A stretch of 64,000 nt of DNA from Eublepharis macularius (GCF_028583425.1 NC_072798.1:8868501-8932500), one strand, 5' to 3'; positions 47,906 to 58,214 are shown, counted from the stretch's first letter. Notes: a model not told the origin generated them from the sequence alone. Translations and numbers: made by a program.

Positions 47906-48082
47906 ATGTATTGTCGAAGGCTTTCATGGCCGGAGAACGATGGTTGTTGTGGGTTTTCCGGGCTGTATTGCCGTGGTCTTGGCATTGTAGTTCTGAAGAT
48001 GCCAGCCACAGCTGCTGGCGAAACATCAGGAACTACAATGCCAAGACCACGGCAATACAGCCCGGAAAACCAACAACAACTA
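47906..48082. repeat. CAGCTGCTGG palindrome, full
   Basis: GGGCTGTATTGCCGTGGTCT to the inverse AGACCACGGCAATACAGCCC, meeting near GCCAGCCACAGCTGCTGGC. It ends about 37 bp downstream (in gene sense) of microexon 6. Confidence 0.88.
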
Positions 48083-48118
48083 ACATAATAATTAAAGGGC
48101 AATATTATGAAGACTTAC

Positions 48119-48150
48119 GCCTGCATTGATAGCCTTGCTTGTTAAGACCC
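48119..48150 (-). CDS. PRKCQ: PRKCQ exon 6: 32-nt microexon in C1A
   Basis: A very short exon encoding G-GLNKQGYQCR plus one base, with acceptor attgtag|GGGTC and donor CAGGC|gtaagt. It supplies the third Cys of C1A. The phases (TG|G before, C|AA after) match exons 5 and 7 exactly. Confidence 0.95.
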
Positions 48151-48462
48151 CTACAATAAAAAGGAGAAAAAGTTGTTAGAACAGTATAGCAAATGCCAAC
48201 CATCTATATTTAAGTTCAATGAAAAATTAATTTTTAAGAAACTAGCACTGTAACCTAGACAAATCCAACCTCTCCCACAAACTAGAGATAGTGGAAAACT
48301 TCCTTGGTTTTGCATTCTGTCTTCTCTTCCATAATCCTTCCCCACCTTTTCTACAGGTTTGCAAGCCTAGAAATGTTCCTGGTTTCACATCCTAAAGTGA
48401 TATTTTGCAAGTTAATGGAGCTTGCTCAAAAACATGATTCCCTGTAGTTCCTAAGGGAGTGT

Positions 48463-48491
48463 GTGTGTGTGTGTGTGTGGGGGGGGGGGGG
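48463..48491 (+). repeat. (TG)n and poly-G
   Basis: About eight TG units followed by a run of G. Confidence 0.9.
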
Positions 48492-48828
48492 TTCCCCTCT
48501 GTCTCACACACATGTTAGAGAGGTCCTGAATTACCCAGACTTGTTTTTGCCCCAAAGTCTGGCACGTGGCATCTCCTGTAGTGGTATTGAGGCCACACCA
48601 AAATCAATTCCTGGATAGCTCTATCAGCGTCAGTTTGCTAAGATGACTCAGAGGAACTTCTGTATCCAGAGGCAGTATACCTTTGAGCACCAGTAGGTGT
48701 GGGCAGAGAGCTGTGGATAGCTGTTGCCTTGGCCCCCTGCTTGTGGGCATCTCAAAAGTATCTGGTTGGCCACTCTTGGAAACAAGATGCTGGGGTGATT
48801 TTCCAGGCTTGAAGGAAGGCAATTGGTG

Positions 48829-48886
48829 CAGTTGTCATTCCGGGAGATCTCCAGGCTGCACCTGGAGGTTGGCAGCCCGAACATAT
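48829..48886 (+). mobile_element. AGGGTTGCCA-type element, 3' fragment
   Basis: CATTCCGGGAGATCTCCAGG to GGAGGTTGGCAGCCC. Confidence 0.6.
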
Positions 48887-49100
48887 GGAACCGCCTGCCA
48901 TCTTTTCACTGCACTCTCCAGCCCATCCTCCTAGGAAAAGTACTACAACCTGTCAATCATCTTGCATGCTCCCTTTCTCCAGCTCTGCAATGCCTATTTT
49001 TTAAGACACAGCAACGAGAACTGTACACAATATCCCAAAGACCGGGGAACTGCTGTCTCCCTCCCTCCTCTATAATGTTTTGCGTGAGCTTCCTTGTGAA

Positions 49101-49266
49101 CAGGGCTTTTTTTCAGGGGGAACGCGGTGGAACGGAGTTCCCGCACCGCTTGAAAATACTCAGCAATAGGGCTTGAAAATAATATTATTTCAAAGAATCC
49201 TGCGCGTTTCTTCCTCATTTCCCTCTTGAGAGTTCCGCCACCTCTTTTCCCAGAAAAAAACCCCTG
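49101..49266. mobile_element. Short hAT MITE, 166 bp
   Basis: CAGGGCTTTTTTTCAGGGGG to AAAAAAACCCCTG; duplications CTTGTGAA/CTTGTGAG. Same length and centre as 34443-34608. Confidence 0.87.
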
Positions 49267-49477
49267 CTTGTGAGTAACAATGTCCCCAATTGATAGACTG
49301 TAATTTATCAAGATACCTTTCCCTTTTCTTAATTTATTGCATCGTTTGGAGTTTGGGGAGGGAGGGATGCAAAAAAAGTTGCAAATAAAAGGAGACGGGG
49401 CATTGGAAGGAACAAGCCGAGCCAAGCCTCTTCCTCCTTCACAGACCGCAGGCCGACGGAAAACCCAGAGGCCCTAC

Positions 49478-49640
49478 CAGACAAAATCATGACAGACGGA
49501 GCAGAACGTGGGCTGGGGGAAGAAGGTGGCGGAGAACTCGTGGCACTTGACGTTGTGGATCTTGGCTTGCTTGATAGCCCCTCGGCGCTGATGCAGAGAG
49601 AAGAAGCCTTCCTTTTCACAGTCAATGAATCTGGAAGCAT
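49478..49640 (-). CDS. PRKCQ: PRKCQ exon 5: linker and first half of C1A zinc finger
   Basis: Encodes [13 protein letters not shown] (linker), the basic pseudosubstrate-like segment [11 protein letters not shown], then [17 protein letters not shown], the first His and two Cys zinc ligands of C1A. C1A binds diacylglycerol or phorbol ester at the membrane. The pseudosubstrate carries Ala at the phosphoacceptor position (RRGAIK), as expected for autoinhibition. Acceptor ctgcccag|ATGC, donor GTCTG|gtaggg. The linker [13 protein letters not shown] differs strongly from human SDTKDMNEFETEG, while the flanks are nearly identical. Confidence 0.95.
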
Positions 49641-49820
49641 CTGGGCAGAGGAAAGATAGAGTGACGTTGGGTTTGATGAAGAAATCCTGTGGTCAGGGTC
49701 TAAGCCAAAATAACGCTATTTAAATCAGCCTGCAAGTTGCCTCGCTCGCATGCCAAAAATAGTAAGGCAAGCTTCCTAAAATGTCTCAGCTGTTAGTGAG
49801 ATCATCAAATGGTCACCATG

Positions 49821-50204
49821 CAGGGCTTTTTTTCAGCTGGAACGTGGTGGAACAGACTTCCGGCACCTCTTGAAAATGGTCACATGGCCGGTGGCCCCGC
49901 CCCCTGATCTCCAGACAGAGGGGAGCTTAGATTGCCCTCCGCGCCGCTGGAGCGGCACGGAGGGCAATCTAAACTCCCCTCTGTCTGGAGATCAGGGGGC
50001 AGGGCCACCGGCCATGTGACCATTTTTGCCGAGGGCAATTTAAACTTTTAAAAACTCCCCGCTTGTTCCAGCTGACCCCAAGTGGTATCATTGTGTGGGC
50101 CTGGGAGCATGTGGTACGAGGGGCACCACCTCCCACCAGGAGTTGCCCCCTGTGCTGGCAACCCACTGAGTTCCACCACCTCTTTTCCCAGAAAAAAAGC
50201 CCTG
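49821..50204. mobile_element. Non-autonomous hAT element, long form
   Basis: CAGGGCTTTTTTTCAGCTGG to AGAAAAAAAGCCCTG; duplications TCACCATG/TCTCCATG. Includes the extra segment also present in the 1932-2336 copy. Confidence 0.88.
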
Positions 50205-50266
50205 TCTCCATGGTATAGCTTTTGGTGGACTATACAATGTGTGTGCGTGCAGGGGCAGGGATTACA

Positions 50267-50430
50267 TGAAAACACACGAAGCTGCCTTATACCGAATCTG
50301 ACCATCGGTCCATCAAGATCAGTATTGCCTACTCAGGCTGGCAGCTGCTCTCTGGAGTCTCGGGCAGAGGTCTTTCACATCACCTACTGCCTGGTCCTTT
50401 TTAACTTGAGATGTCGAGGGTTAAACCTGG
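50267..50430 (-). mobile_element. tRNA-derived SINE, inverted, head lost
   Basis: CACACGAAGCTGCCTTATAC to ACTTGAGATGTCGAGGGTT; joined to a plus-strand copy at 50430. Confidence 0.8.
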
Positions 50431-51078
50431 TTCAATCCCCAGCATCTCCATTAAAAGGACCAGGCAGTAGGTGGTGTGAAAGACCTCTGCCTGAGACCCC
50501 AGAGAGCAGCTGCCAGCCTGAGTAGGCAATACTGACCTTGATAGACTGATTGTCTGATTTAGAGTAATGAATCAAAAGACCCACAACTGTAATAACTAGC
50601 AACTTAACATAAAGTCTACAAAGTACAGCACACACTTATGGTGTAAGTTACTAACCACTTTTATGAACAATGTTAATCACAAAGGCCACTAGCCTGTTCC
50701 TTTTCAATACAAAATGAACACAAGGATTGCACAAACAGAAAGTCCACACTCCCCTACGGGGAAGACGTCCCAAAATTGTCTCTTAATGAAGCGAGTCACT
50801 CCTTTTTACTTAATCACGGTGGTCAAATGATGAACACATTCCAATGACCAGCCCCCAGTCAGGAGATTTCACAAGGAGGACGCCAACCTTGCAGGGAGGA
50901 TGGAAAGCCGCCGTGCGCTCAACAGGGTGCAAGCTGAACTCCTGTTTCGTATCTTCTTTATCAAGAGCGCTATATACTTGTGGTTGTGTGGTTCCACAAA
51001 GCTGCACTCTCTCCTCTAGTTTCGAAATGGATATCAATTGTCAGGTGATTTAGAGTAAGGCAGCTTCATGTGTTCAGG
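50430..51078 (+). mobile_element. tRNA-derived SINE split by a retroposed insertion
   Basis: TTCAATCCCCAGCATCTCCA to GATTTAGAGTAA, resuming with GGCAGCTTCATGTGTTCAGG. Confidence 0.85.
50568..51045 (-). mobile_element. Unclassified retroposed insertion, 478 bp
   Basis: Lies between two identical 13-bp copies of TGATTTAGAGTAA (50555-50567, 51046-51058), which imply target-primed insertion. On the minus strand it contains TTGATAAAGAAGATACGAAA followed by CAGGAG, a motif of the kind seen near the ends of Penelope-like and some LINE elements. No protein was recognised. Confidence 0.75.
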
Positions 51079-51376
51079 TTACTATGAACTGGTACGCTAC
51101 TTTATGAGGCAATGATGTGATTTTGCTGATTCTCTTTGGCTCTTTCCTCTAAAGCCACCTTCCCCAATCTTCATCTAGACAGTTTAGGTAGGTTATTTCC
51201 TTCCTCAGCTGTTTTTCTGGGTTCATAGACACAGCGTGACTCATGCAGTTTTGCATAAGAAAGCGGAGTTGGACATGCTCTACAGCAGAAAGTCCCAGGA
51301 TCACAACTGCAGATCTCAACTAGACATTACAGTTGCTTTTTGCTCCCTTTTGCAAACTAGTCCTCTGGGATTGCCT

Positions 51377-51425
51377 TATGGAGGAGGGGAGGAGGAGGAG
51401 GAGGAGGAGGAGGAGGAGGAGGAGA
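51377..51425 (+). repeat. (GGA)n microsatellite
   Basis: About 16 GGA units. Confidence 0.92.
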
Positions 51426-51628
51426 ACTTTAACCCTTTCCCTCCCATGCTGGTTTCTTCACTGGAAATTTTCAGCTTGTCACATGCGGCTTGTGATCATT
51501 TTCACTTCACTGTTTTGTTTTGCTTTCTTGTCACGGGTTACTGATGCACACAAGTGCCCAGGTGCATGGATTAAAGCATGGCCCAGAAAGGCTGCCATCA
51601 CGTGATTCTTTGGACGATGTGGAAGAAA

Positions 51629-51790
51629 ATTCGAGTCCAGTAGCACCTTAGAGACCAACAACATTTTCCAAGGTATAAGCTTTCGTGAGTCAAAGCATCG
51701 TGAGCTTTGACTTATGGAAACTTAGACAGTGGAAAATGTTATTGGTTTCTAAGGTGCTACTGGACTCGGATTTTGTTCTGCTACAACAGA
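51629..51790. repeat. TAGCACC palindromic repeat
   Basis: CGAGTCCAGTAGCACCTTAG to its inverse CTAAGGTGCTACTGGACTCG. Confidence 0.82.
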
Positions 51791-51794
51791 CTAT

Positions 51795-52028
51795 GGGCCA
51801 AACTACAAGTGACGAATGACACAGGTTGGACACTTGTCAGCTTCCCTCAAGTTTTGATGGGAAATGTAGGCAGCTTGGCGGAATGTTGGACAAGTGACAG
51901 TTGAAAAGTCCATTGGACAGCAGTCAGAGAGCCAAACTGCAAGACCAGGATGCCTACATTTCCCATCAAAACTTGAGGGAAACTGACAAGTGTCCAACCT
52001 GTGTCATTTTTCACTTGTAGCTTGGTCC
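51795..52028. mobile_element. GCCAAGCTACAAGTGA-type MITE
   Basis: GGGCCAAACTACAAGTGACG to TTCACTTGTAGCTTGGTCC; flanks TAT/TGT. Confidence 0.8.
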
Positions 52029-52080
52029 TGTGACTTGCATGATGTTGTTTAATTGATGTGCATTATGTTCTCCTGTGTAT

Positions 52081-52385
52081 TAACAACAACAACCTTGTGC
52101 TTATATACTGTTCTTCTGGATAGATTAGTGCCACACTAGGAGGGGTTGCAGAGTCAGTGCTATTATTATCCCCGCAAACAGACACCCTGTGAGGTAGGTG
52201 GGGCTGAGGGCTAAACTACACGAGACGCCCAACACATGTCATGCGTCTCATGTATTTTAGCTCAGAGAGAGGTCTGTGACTGACCCAAGGTCACCCAGCT
52301 GGCTTCAAGTAGAGGAGTGGGGAATCAAACCCGGTTCTCCAGATTAGAATCCTGATGCTGTTAACCACCACCAAACTGGCTGCTG
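52081..52385 (-). mobile_element. tRNA-derived SINE, inverted, with a 56-bp hairpin insert
   Basis: (CAA)n tail, TGCTTATATACTGTTCTTCT, and head GGTTCTCCAGATTAGAATCC. At about 52208-52263 GGCTAAACTACACGAGACGC and its inverse interrupt the body. Confidence 0.8.
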
Positions 52386-53244
52386 AGTGTAGTCCTAAAC
52401 AGAGTTACACCTTTCTAAGTCAATTGAAGTTAAAGTGTTTAGAAGAGTGTACCTCTGGTTAGGATGACTTAAAAAGACTGAAAGCAGAGGGGAAAGGTGG
52501 TAGTTATTACATTAACAAAATAATTAGTTGTGGATGACTCAGTAGATAAAGAGTCTGTAAGCCAAGCTGAATAGTACTGCCTAGTTGGGTAGGCAGGAAA
52601 CCCTTTGAACTGTTACTTTTAAGGGGAGAAGTCTTTAAGGGGAAAAGTGAACTGAAAAAATGCCGTGAATTTCACATGTACGGTGATCTGAATAGTATCT
52701 GGAAATGAGAGAAGAATAATTAACTTTCGGATGCCATTCTGTAACAATGAGGTAATTCGGAGCTCTCAAATCCGGAGAGAAATTCAAGTGGCAAAGATGG
52801 ATATTATTAATCTCCCTAGTGTCCAGTAAAGATTTTTATGTCTGAAATAGACGCTCCTGGTAACACGTAATCTGACTTCATTGAAAAGACACATACTTTA
52901 GATTGGAGGCCACTAATGTACTCATCTACCATTGATGCTCCCTCGATTGTCCCTGTATGGGTGAATTAAAGTTCGGAAAGATGAAATACCAAATAAAAAG
53001 GAACACTAATGCAAATACTAACTAAAATTATACCATAATGTCAGTCTTTGGGCTTTCTGCTACCATTTTAGTCTTTGAAGACTGAGAAATCTTTTTTTTA
53101 TTGAACCGAGATTAGTTAAAAGTCCTTCCCATTCCGGATTGATTTTTTTCTCTTGAAATGGATGTGCCCCCAACTCAAGCCTTTGAGATGGGGGGAGCAG
53201 ACTCCAGACATAGAAACAAATAACGTAATAATAATGTCACTTGC
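52386..53244. other. Intron sequence, nothing recognised
   Basis: No feature found. The same applies to 53306-53764, 54727-55770, 59476-60194 and 61975-62459. The start-codon exon of PRKCQ was looked for in 55971-64000 and not found. Confidence 0.5.
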
Positions 53245-53305
53245 CACTGGTTTCCAGGAAGTATCTTGCATTCATTAGCATTCTGCCCTGGGGCTTCAGT
53301 TCTAG
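53245..53305 (-). CDS. PRKCQ: PRKCQ exon 4: end of C2-like domain, probable GC donor
   Basis: Sixty-one nt encoding LELKPQGRMLMNARYFLETS plus one base. The acceptor tttttttag|CTAGAA is clear. In the frame and length expected from the human protein the exon ends AGTG, and the intron begins gcaagt, a GC-AG intron whose downstream bases match the usual strong GC-donor consensus. The alternative ACCA|gtggca keeps the frame but removes one codon and loses the conserved Ser-Asp, so I prefer the GC donor. Confidence 0.9.
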
Positions 53306-53764
53306 CTAAAAAAGAAGAGAGGTTTTTTTGATCGGTTTTGGTTTGGTTTTAAGGGAAGAGTGATTTTGACACAACCAGCAAGCAATCATTTCTGGAAGAC
53401 CTTAATGGAAAAGGCAAATGATGAACTCATTGGTGATGCACAGAAAAAGAATTTTTTCCCCCTCTGGAGAAGTGAGAATTGTGAAATCTCCAACTAGGAG
53501 CAAGCCTGATGCAGCAATGGCAGTAGAATGGAGCCGGTGTGGCTGTGTCCTTATTGTTTTCCATCTGCATGTATTTTTTTCCTTCAGAAACAACATACAT
53601 GGGGAGATGGATTTAATTTCTAGTGAGATAAAAGGTCATGCACCTGCAGGATACGGCTGCCGGGCCTCCAGGTGTGGTGGGAGATCTCACACTGGCACTC
53701 CTAGTTGCTTGTTGCTGTTCTAAGCAGCAGTGGGAGGAAAATAATAATTTTTAAAATGGTGACA

Positions 53765-53945
53765 TTGCTTGTGATTCTATGTCTCTTTTGGGGAAAACTG
53801 AAAAGTGGCATTATGTAGCTCTAGGAATTGCCAGAAACTCTATGGTTGTGATTCTATCTCACTTCTGGGGAAAACTCAAAAGTGACATCATGTAGCTCTA
53901 GGAATTGTCAGAAACTCTATGGTTTCCCCCAGAAGTGATGTAGAG
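53765..53945. repeat. TGACATCA-type repeat, direct duplicate
   Basis: TGTAGCTCTAGGAATTG(C/T)CA and GAAACTCTATGG occur twice about 70 bp apart. Confidence 0.6.
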
Positions 53946-54119
53946 AAATAGCCAATGTTGCACACCCCATGTCCCCACCCCCAACCATCCCACTGGTTGC
54001 TTGGGTCAGTCATACTACAGAAAGACCATTCACGCTAGCAAATTTTAACAAGGGATCCCTAAAAGACAAAGCCAGGGGAAATAGGGACACAGATTTTCCA
54101 GGTACAGGGAAAGAAAAGA

Positions 54120-54440
54120 TATCAGGGGAACATGATAGAGCTCTATAAAATTTTGTATGGGATGGACACAGAGAACTTTATTTCTCCCTGCCCCATAATG
54201 CTAGAACTCGGACACCCAATGAAGTTGAGGTACAGTAGATTCAAAACTGACAAAAGGAAGGACTTCTTCACTTAAAGTGTGATTGATTTGTGGAACCCAC
54301 TGCTGCAACGTATAATGACAATCGCTGGTTCATGTGGCTTTAAATAGAGATTTTACAAAGTCATGAAGAAGAAGGACATTAATGGCTGTTAAAAATGGTG
54401 GCTTGCTGATTTGGATCAGGACTTCCAGCACATAAAGAGA
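54120..54440 (+). mobile_element. CR1-like LINE 3' fragment
   Basis: GAACTCGGACACCCAATGAA, GACAAAAGGAAGGACTTCTT and TTGTGGAACCCACTGCTGCA. Confidence 0.75.
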
Positions 54441-54518
54441 AGGGACTTCAGCCTCATGCTGGATTCCTGAAATGGCCCTGGAGTGCTACTGGGGAAGACG
54501 TTGTGTTCCCCATCAGTT

Positions 54519-54726
54519 AGGGTTGCCAACTCCAGCCTGGAAAATTTCTGGAGATTTGGGGGTGGTGCCCAAGGAGGGTGGAAGCTAAGGAGGGCACTCA
54601 GCAGTGTGATGCCAATAAAAGCGACCCCGGTAGCTGCCATTTCCTCCAGGGGAACTGAGCTTTATAACCTGGAGATCAGTTGTCCTTCTGAAGGAACTCC
54701 AGGCTCCATCTGGAGGTTGGCAACCT
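54519..54726 (+). mobile_element. AGGGTTGCCA-type element, full
   Basis: AGGGTTGCCAACTCCAGCCT to GGAGGTTGGCAACCTA. Confidence 0.82.
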
Positions 54727-55770
54727 AGCTGTCAATACATATAGGCCCCTCCCCAGGAGGGGCAAATAGCTTCCCAAAATTGCTTCAGGTTGAGAAAACA
54801 ACAAGGTGGGTAAGGCTGAAGTCTCTTTTCATCTTGTACTGAGGTCTTGACTAGCGGGAAACTCATAGGTACGTGCGGATAACATAGAATTGGGGAGGGA
54901 ATGTTATGTGCCTTTGGCCTCATGTTTAGAAGATGAACAGATAGGCAGTAGCATTTTTTGATGTTGTGAGGATCCATGTCCTCTGACTGAGAATGAGTTT
55001 TCAAAAACCAATCTAGCAATCTGTGAGATTCAGCACATTTTAGTCCACCAGATCATATCATTATCACTGTAACGGTACAACGGTGAGTGCAGTTTGGCGA
55101 AATTCGAGAGAACTGTGATACAATCTACACTGCTGCATTAATTTCTCAATTCGATTTGAGGAGAAAATACCCCACTGAGCCCTCACGTCGTTCAAGCCCT
55201 AGGTCACTTGGACGACTGTCGATTATTATCTCATCCTCCCAAAGGGCTTTTCTTTCTAAGCAAAAGCTATTAGGACACCATCTTTCACATTATTATTGAA
55301 ACCAGGTGTGTTTCAGTCTTGCAGGAACAAGTATTGTCAATGTGATTCATCGCCCACTCGGAGAATTTCAAATAGCTTTTACAGCCACCGTGAAGTATTT
55401 CTCATCTAAAACTCAATTTTTCTCTATCTTGTGGTCTGGTGTGTTGATAGCTCAGGGTAACCAAGGAGGTTGGAACAAAGGAAAGAAAACATTTAAAATT
55501 ATTAAATATATCTAAAAATGTGAATTAGAAACACCTGAAAACTGAATAAATCAAATAGAAATACAAAAGTTAGATTAAAAACATCCTCAATATTGTTCTA
55601 CATGATATAAGTACTAAAACCTTGTATATATACATAATAAAATCACTAATATACAGGTATAATAGTACATTTCATTGCCATATGTACAGAAACAAAATAA
55701 TCTCATCCGGGGTCATTCCAAAGCAGTTTAATAAAAATGCGAGCAAGGGTTTCATGACCTCAAAGCTTAC

Positions 55771-55970
55771 CCAGATTTCCGTTTTCCCATTATTCTTTTT
55801 ACACTTGTCCGCAACTACGTTGAGTTCAACCGTCGTTTCAGACACCATCTCAGCACTCTTGTCCTTCACAATGATGTGCATGACCCGTCCCTTGTGGATG
55901 TGTGCATCAAAAGTACTGTTCCAAGGGGGGTACATGGTGGGCTTCTTCTGGAGGTACACCTGGCCATTCT
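55771..55970 (-). CDS. PRKCQ: PRKCQ exon 3: C2-like domain
   Basis: Encodes 66 full codons from NGQVYLQ to GKTEIW, part of the N-terminal C2-like domain, which in novel PKCs does not bind calcium. The donor is TGG|gtaagc. The acceptor is ambiguous: the minus strand reads cctag|AG|AATGG, so the exon starts at 55970 (phase 1, completing a Glu codon) or at 55968 (phase 0). I chose 55970 because it restores the Glu before NGQ seen in the human protein. The upstream pyrimidine tract is weak. The residue matching human Tyr90 is Asn here (ETTVELN). Confidence 0.93.
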
Positions 55971-56054
55971 CTAGGATCGAAAACGTTGTTGTTATTTATG
56001 ATCATGCAATGTTGTATGCCTTGTGCTGTGCTTTTGGTCCTCTGCATTCAAAGG

Positions 56055-56210
56055 AGTTTATTTATTTATTTATTTATTTCGATTTATACCCCACCCTCCC
56101 CACAGATGGACTCAGGGTGGCTAACAACATTAAAAAATACATTAAAATCACAAAAACATAAAATCAATAATAATTTTTTAAAAATCATTAAAATAGTCCA
56201 GGAGCAGGCT
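56055..56210 (-). mobile_element. LINE 3' tail, inverted
   Basis: TTTATTTATTTATTTATTTC, CCCACCCTCCCCACAGATGG and an A-rich end. Confidence 0.6.
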
Positions 56211-56403
56211 ATTTGAACAAATGTTGGGAGTCCATAAACGGGCATATGAACTGTTGCTCAATTGTATTAAATTGGTGCTTGGCTTGGTTGCTAACTTAAT
56301 TTTATCAACAGACTGCTTGCTGAATTGTCTTTGTGTGCTTTTAATGCTGCTGTTTTTGATTTAGGCTGCTTTTACATATGTGGGATTCTGACAAGCATGC
56401 TGT

Positions 56404-57156
56404 AGGTTGCCAGTTCTGGGTTGGGGAATTCCTGGAGATTTGGGGACAGTTTGGGGAGAGGAGGGACCTGAGCTGGGTATAATGCCCAGGGCCGGATTGA
56501 AGGGGGGGGGCAGGGGAGCAGCTGCCAGCTGCCGGAGCACGCAGGTGGCAGCATGGGCAGCCTTACAGCCCCCTGCGCTGCCTTTCGCCTGCTCCGTGGG
56601 ACAGGGGGCAGCCGGCTTGCCGCACACCCCCTGTCCTGCAGGGCAGGCAAAGGGCAGAGCAGCCACCCACGTCATTTGCCTGCCCCACAGGAGAGGGGGC
56701 AGCTGGCCGCCCCCTGTCCTGTGGGGCAGGCGCATGGTGCGGGCGGCCTCGCATCCCCCCGCGCTGCCTTTTGCGTGCCCTGCAGGACAGGGGGTGCACG
56801 GCAAGCCAGCCACCCCCTGTCCCACGGGGCAGGCGAAAGGCAGCACGGGGGGCTGTGAGGCTGCCTGCGCCATTCACCTGCGGGGAGGCGAATGGCGCGG
56901 GCAGCTTCCCAGCCCCGCATGCTGCTTCCACCTCCCTGCGTTATGACGTCGTCAAAATGACATCATCACGCTGTACCGGGAGCGCGCGCGTGCGTGGTTG
57001 CTCCGGGGCGCCAGCAACCCTAGATCCGGCCCTGATAATGCCATAGAGTCCACCCTCCAAAGCAGCTGTTTTCTCCAGGGGAACTAATCTCTGTCACCTG
57101 GAGATCACTTGTAATTCCAGGAGATCTCCAGGCCCACCTGGAGGTCAGCAAACTTA
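56404..57156 (+). mobile_element. AGGGTTGCCA-type element split by a GC-rich hAT element
   Basis: Left part AGGTTGCCAGTTCTGGGT to GGGTATAATGCC; right part ATAATGCCATAGAGTCCACC to CTGGAGGTCAGCAAACTTA. Confidence 0.85.
56487..57034. mobile_element. GC-rich hAT-like element, 548 bp
   Basis: Ends CAGGGCCGGATT and GATCCGGCCCTG with a perfect 8-bp duplication ATAATGCC (56479-56486, 57035-57042). The interior repeats CCCCCTGTCCTG(C/T)(G/A)GGGCAGG in both orientations. No transposase is visible. Confidence 0.9.
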
Positions 57157-57324
57157 TTTATCCAGCCCTATTTCCCACACTCCTCCCCATAACAGCACAC
57201 CTATTTGGTTCTGCTCTCACACCTCCTAGCATCCTTTCTTGCGCATTTAGCCTCCCAAACAGTAAAATTAAGAGTACAAATGTGTGTGAAGGAAACATAT
57301 TAAAATTCTAAGTTACACTTAGGA

Positions 57325-57860
57325 CTCAGCAGTAGGGATCCCAGACCCCCGGTGGGGGTGGGGGATCCCCACTCCTCACACCCTGCCCCCACTTATCTGA
57401 GCAGTAGGGGGGGCGCACACCTTCCTTGCGCACTCCCCCGCAGCACGGCGCGCTCCCGTTCACCACAGCCTCTGGGATCAGGCACATTTTGGCCCGGATC
57501 GGGGCCACTGTGGAGCACGTGAGTGCTCCTGCGCTCTGCAGCGCTCAAAATGGGCCCGATCCATGGCAAACTGGGCCCGTTTTCAGCAGCTGCAGAGTGC
57601 AGGAGTGCTCCTGCGCACCGCAGCACCCCAAAATGGGCCTGTTCTGCCGTGGATCGGTCATTAAGGCCACTGGGGAAAGTCCCAGTGGGCTCAAAGATTG
57701 AGGAGGCACGCCCCGCCGGGGCCACCCACTGCCACTGTCCTTTTGGGAACAGCCACTGCCATTGAGTAGGAGCAGCGGCCTCTGGAGATGCAATCTGAGC
57801 CTCTACAACCATACTTCCTCCTTTCGTGCCCCTCCATTGCCGGGTAGGTGTTGTTGAGGC
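57325..57860. repeat. GC-rich dispersed repeat (probable)
   Basis: Contains AAAATGGGCC words in both strands, TGCTCCTGCGCTCTGCAGCG and a later near copy TGCTCCTGCGCACCGCAGC. Boundaries not found; open frames here are not supported as genes. Confidence 0.45.
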
Positions 57861-58213
57861 CTCCGGAGTCCAGCCCTAGTGATAGTCACCTGATGGCTTC
57901 TGCAACAAGTGATAATTGTAAATGGGCCAAATGGACACACGGTGCCGCCTTTTATTGGCCAGGACTATAGGTCAGTTCAGATGTGTGCTATCTGCTTTGG
58001 CATGCGGCCGCAGAGGCGGTTCAGATATGGAGCCTTGGTTATTCTGCATGCAAAATAGGTGCTCTACCATTGAGCAACATATCTTTCCCCATCAGTAATC
58101 AAGCATGACTGGTAACTCTTCACTTACAGTTCTGCAGAAAACGTATTAGTGTCATCAGAGCCCTTTTAGCATCCCATAACAATCAACAAATATCTTGAGG
58201 CTCCTTAGACTAA

Positions 58214-58214
<1 letters not shown>

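Noticed and set aside
53239..53252. GT donor ACCA|gtggca for exon 4
   Set aside because: It keeps the frame but gives one residue fewer and removes the conserved Ser-Asp; kept only as an alternative.
56361..57046. Several long overlapping frames on both strands (up to 179 codons)
   Set aside because: They come from the CpG-rich two-way repeat of a transposon bounded by an 8-bp duplication; all frames stay open because of base composition.
57393..57812. 139-codon minus-strand frame
   Set aside because: GC-rich repeat with internal duplicates, no domain, no splice or promoter support.
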